Origin: Cryptomeria japonica
Lineage: Eukaryota; Streptophyta; Pinopsida; Cupressales; Cupressaceae
Direction: 5' to 3'
Assembly (NCBI RefSeq): GCF_030272615.1
Contig: NC_081415.1
Coordinates: forward strand, 622,913,740 to 622,977,739
DNA length: 64,000 nt
Part shown: one piece after another, positions 36,398-46,984 of the stretch
Layout: each line of letters opens with the position of its first letter
Numbering within the stretch: the first letter of the stretch is position 1
Notes under the pieces: model-generated
The model's input: the letters and a program-made list of their open reading frames with translations, nothing else
Database searches by the model: none
Told to the model about the DNA's origin: nothing
Position numbers and translations under genes: made by a program

Positions 36398-37607
36398 TGT
36401 AAAGCGGAAAATCGCGGTCGAACCCTAGTTGGTCTCCCCTCTTCTAACTCCGAGGAGAGAGAAGGGAGGTTCGCTAGGATTCAATGGGTTTTCACTTAGG
36501 CGGAAGACTTTACATTCAAAAGAGGGGTTGAAACTCATAAGATTCAATCCCACACAATGTAAGATTGGATGCTAAATGAATTTCAAGGGTTTGGAAAGCA
36601 AAGCTACCCTCTTTTGTAAAGAATGTTGATTAAGGAAATTAAGCTAAGGATGCATAGAAAGTCATAAAGATTCGCTTATAAACTGAGTTTAGGTTATAGG
36701 ATGAAGCTGCGGACTTGGAATTAGCAGTAGAATGTCGATACGGCGCTGTCCTGCAAATTTGAGAAAAAGTTGTCGGGACGATGGCGCCCGGCGCCACAGT
36801 CCTCCGAAAAATCCGTGAAACGAAGGGGGGATCTGTTCGTCTCTGCACAAGGATTCCAGATCTTCAATCTCAGCCGCATACCTACAACCTACACACAGAA
36901 AAGCGAAGACGATTGGGGGGTTAGGGATTAGGGGTTTGCCTTTAGGTCAAACCCCGGTTTTGGAATTAACCAAGAAATGAGCAAGTGCTGTAAATGTAAA
37001 TGACTGTAATGTAAAACAAGTACTAATACCTTGTTCTAAGGATGTTTGTATCCTTATGTGCAAAGGTTTAGATGTTGTATGTTGTAGTATGTAGCATGTA
37101 ATAAGTGATCTCCTCTTCAATGGTTGAATCCTTGACTTGAATGCAACACTTAGCCTTGAATGGAGACTTGGAATGATCAATTGCTTGAATGCTGGAATGC
37201 TTGAGTATAGTTTCCACGCTTTTTTCCGTCATGTATGTCTTCTATTCTCTTATCCCAAATGAGAGAGAAAAATGTAGTTTATATACTTGTCAATTAGGGC
37301 TGATAGACTGATTTTCCCGACCTTAGGCCGACCAGGGAAGTATATTTCCAAATTGCAATAAAAAAGACCCGATATCACTTAGGAAACTGGGCCCAAAATA
37401 GGACCTAGGGACCAGGGCGCTGGGCGCTCTGGTCCCACCTCCGGGACAGCGGGGTGCAAGGAGGTTCAGGCCAATGGTGCTTGAAAAATGCAGTTTTCAG
37501 TGTCGTGAGCAAGTTTTGGGGTCTCCATTCAGGTTACGTGTTGCATCGCCATCGTGAAGACCGAAATACAGTCGAAATTGCAAGTGTCGCAATTTTAGGA
37601 CGCTACA
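36398..37607 (-). repeat. 3' LTR of element E
   Basis: It ends, on the plus strand, with TGTAAAGCGG at the left and GACGCTACA at the right, that is, TGTAGCGTC...CCGCTTTACA on the element strand. It matches 42985-44218. It lacks one 24-bp copy of a GGGACCAGGGCG motif found at about 43995-44040. Confidence 0.97.
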
Positions 37608-38352
37608 TTTAGCCCCCACTTTAGCGGGAGTATGTATGCTCATACTTCTGGTAAAGTACAAGGAAACAACGTTGAAAGACTTTCACCACGTAAAGGAGGC
37701 AAGATACACCAAGCCCCCAGTGGACTAAGGATCTTACAACTTCGATTGACAAAGTAAAAGGGAAGATCATGAGGAAGAACCATGACTGTCAGTAGTAAGG
37801 TTCCCTCACTATGAGTCATGCAAAAGAAATACCAAAAATCTTCAAGACAAAGCTAAGTTTGCCAAGAAATTTTCAAGTATCTTTGAAAGGATAGACAGGG
37901 TGTATGCCCCCCTACGTTAAAGCGATCGCACACGCCTCAACGGGGGTGATTGTTTTAACGTAGTGATACACATAATAAATGAGAAAGGAAAAGGAGCACG
38001 TTATCGCAAAGATTTAGCCCCCAAGTGTGAGATAAACCCAAGGATAATAGACACAAAACACAAAGCACGAGGTGACTTTGCTTTCTTCGGGGTCAGTATG
38101 CTGTATGATAAATCATGTATATATATCATATGTATGTATGCATAATTGTTCTTCATTCCCCAATCAAGGAAGGTCACCTAGAAGAAGGGAACACATGTGT
38201 CTTTTGAGTCAACATGAGAGAGACCAAAGAGATCTCAATGCTTTGCATCATCCTCAAGTAGACAACACTAAGGACGACAAATAGAAGAATGAGAATAACA
38301 TATAGAAGAAGTAACAAAAGGGAGGGGGAGAGAATCTGCCATGCTAATGTAA
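37608..38352 (-). other. Element E 3' untranslated region with polypurine tract and hairpin
   Basis: On the element strand the last bases before the LTR are AAAGTGGGGGCTAAA, the probable plus-strand primer. An inverted repeat CTACGTTAAA (37912-37921) and TTTAACGTAG (37954-37963) brackets a GATCG-containing loop. No ORF of note. Confidence 0.7.
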
Positions 38353-41300
38353 CTAGTCTAGCACGTCATCTACCCCTCGATCTTGCTGATCAATGTTTCG
38401 GGAAGGCAGGGAACACGCTAGAGGAGGAACATCCAACACAGCAGATGGAGCTATCACAAGATCCAAACAAGGGCTATGTTCATGTTCCAAGCCACATTGT
38501 TCTTGTCTAGGAGCTAGGATAAGTGCTTTAGAAAATTCATTAGATAAATGGTTATCAACATCAACAAGTTCATATTCTCTATCAGAAGCAAGAGGAGTAA
38601 CATTTTCATCATGCATAACATTTTCATTTATATCATCATCAAGATTTGTAAAAATAGGATCTTTAACTCGCACAGGATCAAGACCATCATGCATCTTATG
38701 TTTAGGAGATTTAGGCTCAATATCCGGCTGAGGAGAAAATGGAATAATGCTTGTTGAAGGTGTTTTTGGAGATTGTAAAGTTTGAGAAGCAGCTGCTTGA
38801 GCCCTAAGACGACGCTTTCGTCAGCGTTCCCGTGCAGAACGATTACGTCTAGTCTTAGTAGGAAGTGTAGAAGATAGAGGAGGAGGAATGTTCTCATCCT
38901 TATCACTTGGATGTTTAGGTTGTGGTCTCTTAGGCTGGATAATAGGAGAAGAAGAAGGTCTCTTCTCTCTCTAAAAAGAAGGAGGAGGAACTGCTCCATA
39001 TAAGGGAAGAATATTTGGTTTAGGAAGAAGACCAAGTCCATCATGACGAGGAGATATAGGTCTATTTTTAGAAGATTTATTAGGCATAGACATAGTCACA
39101 TCCATGGGGACGGGTTGGGAATCTTCTTGGGGAAAGACATTAGTTTTGTCTTTCAAAGGAAGAATTTCCTTCTCAAGAATGATAGGAATGTCAAGTTTAG
39201 GTGTTCTAGGTTCACTTAGAGATAGGATCATATCTGTTTTCCACTTTTGATAAGATTTAAAAAGATGATCACTTCGCGGAGGAAGAGATTGGAATTGTTT
39301 GGGCCAAAAGTAATCAATAGGAACACTAGAGGTTCTTTCGGCTGGTTTAAAGAGACTATGATTGACAGTAACAACTTCACCATTATGGGGAAATTTTAAA
39401 CACTTATGAATAGGAGAAGCAATAGCTTTCATGGAAGATAGCCAAGGATAGCCAAGCTTCACACGAAATTGTTCGGAAGAAGGAATAATAGCAAAGTTCA
39501 CATCAAGAGATTTATTATGGACCTCAATAGGCAATGCAATAGAACCAATTGCAGGAGAAGAAAATGCATCAAATAGTTTCACAATCACATCTGTTTTGTC
39601 ATAGATCACTTGATTCAATTGCAAAGTAAAAAGAAATTCTTCAGTAATAACATTAACCATGCACGAAGGATCAATAAGCACTCCACGGCAAGGTGTATTT
39701 TTGACTTTTGCAACTATGTATAAAGGACCATCAGGTGCTCTAATGGTTTCACTAGAATCAAATGTGATGGAAGGTTCTTTAGGGTTTTCTTGCTGCTCTA
39801 CAAAGTTAATCACATTCGGAGTCATAGACACAAGACCATCAGATGAGAAAGAGGAATCATTAGCCTCAATCGCATTAGAGGTATGATGAGAAGGTAATGG
39901 ATCAGTAAAAATCTAAAGATTTTGGTTAGGAGGAGCTACAGATGTGTTGCCTTTATCATTCACTCCAGAAACAGAAATAGTATTATTATCAATCAAATCT
40001 TGAATTTTACCCTTTAAAGAAAAACATTTTTCAGTATCATGCCCAGGCTGACGATGAAAGTGACAAAAAGATTTGTGATCAAAATAAGGTGAAGTAATCT
40101 TTGCAAGATCAATTTGTCTTATAGGAGGAAGAGTAAGCACATTTTGTTCCAATAACTTATTCATAATATCATGCAATGATTCATTCAAAGGAGTATACTT
40201 TCTTTCTTTCTTGAAAAATTTAGAAATAGGAGGCACACCTGATGCTGCATTCACATTGTTGTTGATGATGTTTTCATTGAATTTGATGGAATCTCTGTTC
40301 GGTTTAAACTTCCCAAATGGTTGTTGACTGCTATCACCCTTATCACTCAGAGCCATAGGATGTCATTGTTCCATTTGACTCACAGTCAGTTGATAATTGT
40401 GAAGAGTGGCACACAACTGTTGGAAAGAAGTAAACTCAGAAAACAGAAGTTTGTCTCGAATATCTTTTTGCAAATTAGAAATAAAGATTCTTTGAATATC
40501 ATTATCAGGCACTGGAAAAGAAATTTGAGCATACAAATGCTTATATCTACCAATGAAATCAGTCACTTTTTCTTTAACACCTTGTTTACAATGCATTAAA
40601 TCAATCAAAGTAACTTTAGGACTTATATTGTTTTGAAATTGTTGAATGAAAGCATTTGCAAGTTGTTCGAAAGAAGTAATAGAATAAGAAGGCAACGAGC
40701 AATACCATTGTAGGGCTTTGTCTCTTAATGTTCTGGTGAATAGTTTTGCAAGCAACCTTTGGTCATAAGCAAAATCAGTACATATTGTTTGAAAAGTCTT
40801 AACATGTGTTAGAGGATCTCCTTTACCATTATAAAGCTCCAAATGCGGGATTTCAACATGCTTAGGAGGAATAGCTCGAACAACGTCAAGAGAAAGTGGG
40901 CTCGCAACATCAAATGTGGGCACACTAAACTTAGATTGATTCATAGAGGCAATTTGTTGCTGTAAAGAAGAGACAGTTTGTGCAAGATTATTAATGGTAG
41001 CTTCAGTCGAAGAGTTCATAGTAGGTGTGTTAGATTGAGATGGAGGTGTGATGTTATTGAAAGAAGGTAAAGAGTAAGGTGTGGGACCCTATGATAGTCA
41101 ACCATAGGGGATGATTGGATAGGAGGAACACTACAAGGAGGAATGGAATGGTTAAATGAATTGCCCCCTTGCGTCATGTTCATTTGTGAAGATGTAATAG
41201 GAACACTTATTGAAGGAATGAATGAAGAAGTCGGATTGAATGAAGGAATAGGGTTAATTAAAGAAGGAGGATTGCCCCCATGACTAGTGATCACAGGAGG

Positions 41301-41798
41301 AATGTCTTGTATAGAGGTAGCCATGATGTTTGATGTAAAGGTAGGTAAACTAGCAATAGAAGTGGTCAAAGGAATAGAATGATTGACTTGTGTAGGAGGT
41401 TGTGTATAACCTAAAGATTCTGCACAACTCTTCATAGGCATCACATTCGAATCCACAATGTGTGCGATACCACGTAAAACATCAATTCCATTCTTATCAC
41501 TTTGAAGCATACATTTTAGACCCTCAATTAAAGGAAGAGCTTGACTATCGGGATACTCATGAGACATCCATTGGTGAAAATCGTCAAATTGGTTATCCAA
41601 TTTGGAAAGTTGTTCAACGGAAACTTCATGGAGAGCTTCTTCATCATTCGGAGGATTAGAGGAATTACCCATGTCCTCGTTAAAAAGGCTACTCAAATTA
41701 GGTTCCATCTCCTCGGTAGTTAAACCTCGGAAGGACTTAATTCTACGACTTCGTCTAACGGGAATAGTGTAAGTAGGGCTTACTGTTGTAAAACTCAT
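38353..41798 (-). pseudogene. Element E Gag-protease polyprotein, nearly intact
   Basis: The ATG at 41798 opens a Pro/Ser-rich N-terminal part (RRSRRIKSFRGLTTEEM near its start). After a frameshift at about 41090 the frame runs from 41019 to 38353, broken only by TGA 40365-40363, TAG 39915-39913, TAG 38973-38971 and TGA 38823-38821. Domains in order: a retrotransposon Gag domain (about 40900-40450, with LTHVKTFQTICTDFAYDQR and LRDKALQWYCSLP), a short HFHRQPGHDTEKC zinc-finger-like stretch (about 40065), a retropepsin-like domain (about 39700-39400, GVLIDPSCMVN and GYPWLSSMKAI) and a ~350-codon tail with a basic KTRRNRSARER patch then an acidic end. The protease triad DSG/DTG reads Asp-Pro-Ser. 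All four stops could arise by C-to-T change of CGA or CAG. Confidence 0.88.
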
Positions 41799-42984
41799 GC
41801 ACTAGAGAGAGAGAGAAGATTTTGATTTTAGAGGTAGCAATTTTTAGTAAAACCAGCCAATCTTCCAGATTTAAGCTGTTAAATGCAATCACAACAGTCT
41901 CCCGAAATTTTGGAAAAAATGTTCGGGACCGTGGCGCTCGGAGTGCAACACCGTCCTTGCAACTTTTTTCGAAATTTGCAGGGATGAAAGGTATGATGAT
42001 TTTAGAGCTAATCTGAAAAAATTGAGGGATTTTACGATCTGTAGATAGGCCAAATTAAAGTTGCAATCTCAAAATTGAACCCTATCAAGATTGTCGAAAA
42101 ATGCAAAATTTGAATTTTGAAAAAGAGAGGGAAACTGAAATTTTGAATTTTATGATTTTAGAGGGAATGTCAAAAGTAGTGCAAGTTTTGAAATTTAAAA
42201 ATTGACTCAATTTCACGCTAAATTCAATTTTGAAAGCGGAAATCAAAATTGTTGTAATTAGGCACTTAATTTCAAAAGTCACAAAATGCAAGAATTTGAA
42301 TAAAGCACTGAAATTTTGAATGAATGCAAACACAATTTTCAGATTTAGGACAGTAAGAACACAATTTTGACACAAAATTTCAATTTCAACAATTTTTGAA
42401 TGATTAGGAGCCTTAAACCAAGCAATCACAAGACCAACTTTGACCGTAATTTTGAAAGTGTTATAATTGACAAAATCAGCCAAAATTCTGGATTTTAGCA
42501 GGAAAATATAGCAAGATCTCGCTACCGAAATTTTGAAAAAAATGTCGGGGACGATGGCGCTCGGAGTGCAACACGGTCCTCGCAACTTTTTTCCAAATTT
42601 TCAAGGATGAAAGATATTGTGATTTTATTGCAGAATCCAAAGTTACAGCTGATTTGGAGATGTTTTGATCGGTCAAATTGTCAAACAAAGGTTGAATTAA
42701 GAGGGTTTCAAAAATTAGGGTTTTGACATTTAACCACTTAATTTTCAAAATTAAAGTACATATATGAATTGATAATTTATAATAGAAAAGCAGATCTGAA
42801 GCAAGCATTAATAATTAAACATTTCGCAAGTTCAATGTTCAAAAAAAAAAAGAAAATTTAGGGTTTTTATGCAATCACCTCTAAAATTTTGCAAAAGATC
42901 AAACATGGAAATGTAATCAAGGAATGAATTTTCAGATCTAATCATGAATAATCAGAAAGGATGTTCACGTCGGGTTCACCAAAA
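41799..42984 (-). other. Element E 5' untranslated leader with primer site and duplicated block
   Basis: The first bases after the 5' LTR on the element strand are TTTTGGTGAACCCGACGTG, a primer-binding-site candidate (TGGTGAACCCGACG) that ends in the required TGG; I cannot assign the tRNA. Two copies of a ~110-bp block, each with CGAAATTTTG...GGCGCTCGGAGTGCAACAC, lie at about 41900-42005 and 42520-42625. The same GGCGC-rich phrase is in the LTR (about 36775). Confidence 0.75.
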
Positions 42985-44218
42985 TGTAAAGCGGAAAATC
43001 GCGGTCGAACCCTAGTTGGTCTCCCCTCTTCTAACTCCGAGGAGAGAGAAGGGAGGTTCGCTAGGATTCGATGGGTTTTCACTTAGGGGGAAGAATTTAC
43101 ATTCAAAAGAGGGGTTGAAACTCATAAGATTCAATCCCACACAATGTAAGATTGGGTGCTAAATGAATTTCAAGGGTTTGGAAAGCAAAGCTACCCTCTT
43201 TTGTAAAGAATGTTGATTAAGGAAATTAAGCTAAGGATGCATAGAAAGTCATAAAGATTCGCTTATAAACTGAGTTTAGGTTATAGGATGAAGCTGCGGA
43301 CCTGGAATTAGCAGTAGAATGTCGATACGGCGTTGTTCTGCAAATTTGAGAAAAAGTTGTCGGGACGATGGCGCCCGACGCCACGGTCCTCCGAAAAATC
43401 CGCGAAACGAAGGGGGGATCTGTTCGTCTCTGCACAAGGATTCCAGATCTTCAATCTCAGCCGCGTACCTGCAACCTACACATAGAAAAGCGAAGACGAT
43501 TGGGGGGTTAGGGATTAGGGGTTTGCCTTTAGGTCAAACCCCGGTTTTGGAATTAACCAAGAAATGAGCAAGTGCTGTAAATGTAAATGACTGTAATGTA
43601 AAACAAGTACTAATACCTTGTTCTAAGGATGTTTGTATCCTTATGTGCAAAGGTTTAGATGTTGTATGTTGTAGTATGTAGCATGTAATAAGTGATCTCC
43701 TCTTCAATGGTTGAATCCTTGACTTGAATGCAACACTTAGCCTTGAATGGAGACTTGGAATGATCAATTGCTTGAATGCTTGAATACTTGAGTATAGTTT
43801 CCACGCTTTTTTTCGTCATGTATGTCTTCTATTCTCTTATCCCAAATGAGAGAGAAAAATGTAGTTTATATACTTGTCAATTAGGGCTGATAGACTGATT
43901 TTCCCGACCTTAGGCCGACCAGGGAAGTATATTTCCAAATTGCAATAAAAAAGACCCGATATCACTTAGGAAACCGGGCCCAAAATAGGACCCAGGGACC
44001 AGGGCGCCCTGGTCCCTCAGGACCAGGGCGCTGGGCGCTCTGGTCCCACCTCCGGGACAGCGGGGTGCAAGGAGGTTCAGGCCAATGGTGCTTGAAAAAT
44101 GCAGTTTTCAGTGTCGTGAGCAAGTTTTGGGGTCTCCATTCAGGTTGCGTGTTGCGTCGCCATCGTGAAGACCGAAATGCAGTCGAAATTGCAAGTGTCG
44201 CAATTTTAGGACGCTACA
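42985..44218 (-). repeat. 5' LTR of element E
   Basis: It matches 36398-37607 with about 20 substitutions, mostly transitions. It contains a perfect 22-bp palindrome at 43995-44016 (arm GGGACCAGGGC) followed by a related GGACCAGGGCGCTGGGCGCT block; the partner LTR keeps only one of these. Confidence 0.97.
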
Positions 44219-44223
44219 AATAT

Positions 44224-46440
44224 ATATTCATTAGACTAATTTATACAACCCATCATTAACCACAAGAATGAACTAACACTTAGAAAGAGCATAAAAGAAA
44301 CCAATCTATGCATGCAGGTCTATTATCAACTACCTAAGGAAGCAAAACAACCAAATCCATAATGTAGACTAAATTGGTTGTTGGATTTTACTCTCAATCA
44401 ATGTAGTCCAAATTGGGTATGAAATGATCAACTACTCCTACCCTCCACTTTTCATGTAGGAAGGCTTGCTAGGATGAGTTCATCGTTACTTAGAATTATA
44501 GGAAACTTCAGGCTAGAGACGATCCAAGATTAAACCTCTGGTATTGCTGGAATAGTGACAAGTAATCATTGGATAGTGCCAATGATCGATGCTTTGACTA
44601 CAAGTAGGGATTACCTAGACTTCACTTGGTTCATGGAGGTGAAGATTAGCTAAGAGCTACCTTGGATATGATATTGGAATGGTTACATTGGTAGTTACAT
44701 TACCATGGGGTTAGTGGTAAGTAGAGCTAATTGTTGTATCAGAGAGTACACTAGTAATCACCCATGACACGAGGGTAGCCAATGCCATGTGCTATTTGGG
44801 TTGAGAACAAGATAACTTTGACTATATCACCAAGGTTGCAAAGTGATATGTTCGAGTTACTTCTTCCTCGATGGACAAAATCTTATTTGGTGGCCTATAG
44901 GGGATGACCATTGGAACCCACGAGACTAGTAGGTTCACTAACTTTGGGGATTATCTCTTAAGCTCATATGGGTATTGAGTTGGAGGACATACCCTTAGTG
45001 TAGTATGGGATACACTAAATATTGTACCTAGATGACCAATGCATATTGACCCAAACTTGCCACTATCTCTGCTAGTGCAAAAGATTGAGAAGTGGATGGA
45101 ACCCACGGTGTATTGTGTAATACACCAACATTCTTTTTCTATTTGGACGCACTAGAATAGGATGTGAGTGAGTCATCCTTTACCTACATATATATCACAC
45201 ACTTAAGCTGTATATGACCTTGCTATGATGAGGACAGACCCACAATGTAGTATGGGATCCATCATAGCCTCTTTGTTGTTGAGCTTTTATCAAGTCAATC
45301 ACCTTTCAAGCCTATATCTACTGCCGCTTACAAGTTGTTGTCAAAATAGATTTTCAGGTTCAATTGGATGGAGTGGACATGGTAGCGGTTCACATGGATG
45401 CAATTTTTGCTTCCCATGAGGATGCAAAAAGGGAACTTGGGTAATTAGGATGATCAACATGACCTTTCTAGATTATCTTCTTGGCTAGGTATCTCTATTA
45501 ATGATCTTGTATTTTATTTTTTTATTACATGGTTGTATGATGGTATGAATTTAATCTTCAGTATCTACTCAAAATTGGTTTTGTTACTCTTATATATGTT
45601 GATTTTATGTGCAAAAAAATACTTGTTCTCATGGCTAGGTTTTACAATTAATTAATGATATTTGAGATAGATAATAAATTATTTGTAACAATTAAGTTAA
45701 GAAAGGAAATACTAAAGAAGGGGTGCTTAGCTATGACCAAAGCATGTGCACTGTAATAAAAATTCTGGAATTAAATTAATGTATGGTGAAACAAATTCTT
45801 TTCCATCATAAGAATGTCTTGGATTTTGTGTTCATCCTTTTTTTATCAAGGATCAAGTTTGGCAATATAGGTTAGACATATGATCACATAGTCTTTAGAT
45901 TTGACCTTTCACAAAATAAGAAATTGTTCTATTTCCTTCTTGATAAATCTTTGTTTCCTTTGTTGCTTCTATTAATTTCAGGGTTGATACTATTTAAAAA
46001 TATCTTAAAAGAAATATCATTTCACCATAAAGAAATATGTATTGGTAGATTAGAAAGATTCAAAATTCTACATGAAGACCCTCAAACAATGTGTACACAT
46101 TCTTTACTTCTTTTAAAATACCTAGTAATAGAAAGTACTTGGAAATTGATAAACGATTAAATGAACACATTTAAATATTTTAAGACAGCATTGAATTTCA
46201 CAAAACACGTGTTTCGCCACTCAAAAAAGCGAGTAAAGTAAGGCGAACCTGCCAAAATTTACATTTTAAAATAACAAATAAAAAAGTATACAAGGGAAGA
46301 GGTCAAGCTTTGAAGGTTCGACAAAAATATTTAGAGGGTAGTTGGAAAATATAAAATATATGAACTCTTATCCATTCGAAATTTGCATGTTTCGCGTTGC
46401 GTTTTGAAAAAAACAAGACCGGTGGGTATTTGTCCAAAAC
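44224..46440. other. Noncoding DNA upstream of the RING gene
   Basis: No ORF with protein-like character and no repeat recognisable inside this window. The ORF at 45924-46160 is Leu/Ile-rich but without motif, and I treat it as chance. The last ~200 bp (46240-46440) are the likely promoter side of the RING gene. Confidence 0.5.
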
Positions 46441-46543
46441 AGCCTACAAATATACGCTTTGCAGCAAAACTCACAACATACCAGACCATCTCACATTTGT
46501 GTGTATTCTTTAAGAGCCCTAATTCCTCATATTTTCCTCTGCC
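46440..46543 (+). promoter_or_regulatory. Presumed promoter and 5' UTR of the RING-H2 gene
   Basis: A TATA-like CTACAAATATACG lies at about 46441-46453, about 90-100 bp before the ATG, with a C/A-rich stretch after it that would suit a plant transcription start. An alternative AAAATATAAAATATAT lies at about 46347. The assignment is by position only. Confidence 0.4.
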
Positions 46544-46984
46544 ATGGGATTTCCAATGGGTTTCCGTAATATCGATATACCCAGATCGCTGCTGTACACA
46601 GCATCAGCCATGGCCTATATAAACAACCTCATATATTTCTTTCTTTCACTTCTCACACTCAGCAGGCTGCCACAAGATGACAGCTATTTGTGGCCAGAAT
46701 TTCAAGAAATTCATTCTCCCATTTCCCCCACATCAGGTGAGATGATAAAGAACAGTTTGCCTGTCATTACATTCCGAATCGTTGCAGAGAAGCTGACTGA
46801 CAGCGAGGAGGATTTTGGGTGCGCAGTTTGCTTGAGCTCTCTCAAAGAAGATGACGAAATCCGAGAGCTGTGTAATTGCAATCACATATTTCATAGAAAT
46901 TGTTTGGATAAATGGATTGATAACTATCAGGACACCTGTCCTTTCTGCAGATGTCCTCTTCTTCCCCCACCTGAACAGTCTTGA
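46544..46984 (+). CDS. RING-H2 zinc finger protein, BRH1-like E3 ubiquitin ligase
   Basis: A single-exon 146-codon ORF, the only intact host gene seen. Residues 1-8 (MGFPMGFR) match the conserved start of the BRH1/RHA1 group, which begins MGFPVGY. A hydrophobic segment (about residues 24-42, YINNLIYFFLSLLTLSRL) may anchor it in a membrane. The C-terminal RING-H2 finger starts at about residue 94 with CAVC, then CNCNH, FHRNC and CPFC, giving the full C3H2C3 set of eight zinc ligands. Family members bind E2 enzymes and promote ubiquitin transfer; BRH1 of Arabidopsis responds to brassinosteroid and elicitor. Family length is about 150-175 residues, so this is full-length. The ATG context GCCATGG is good. 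The ORF is uninterrupted, unlike every TE gene here. Substrates cannot be inferred. Confidence 0.9.
   Translation: MGFPMGFRNIDIPRSLLYTASAMAYINNLIYFFLSLLTLSRLPQDDSYLWPEFQEIHSPISPTSGEMIKNSLPVITFRIVAEKLTDSEEDFGCAVCLSSLKEDDEIRELCNCNHIFHRNCLDKWIDNYQDTCPFCRCPLLPPPEQS

Larger units (their letters stand above)
36398..44218 (-). mobile_element. Element E: complete gag-protease-only LTR retrotransposon (TR-GAG-like, Ty3 type)
   Basis: The 7821-bp element is flanked by a perfect 5-bp target duplication AATAT (36393-36397 and 44219-44223). LTRs are 1210 bp (left, 3') and 1234 bp (right, 5'), about 1.7 percent different by eye plus a 24-bp indel, so insertion is fairly recent. The internal 5.4 kb contains one gag-protease gene on the minus strand and no RT, RNase H or integrase. 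A purine tract AAAGTGGGGGCTAAA precedes the 3' LTR. TR-GAG elements, gag-bearing but pol-less, are known from plants; this copy adds a protease-like domain and a long basic/acidic tail. The LTR at 1-992 is a second family member. Confidence 0.95.

Noticed and set aside
38289-38757. Plus-strand ORFs opposite the E polyprotein tail
   Set aside because: Shadows of the minus-strand coding frame, with no independent motifs.
45924-46160. 78-codon Leu-rich ORF upstream of the RING gene
   Set aside because: No family motif, weak start context and AT-driven composition.
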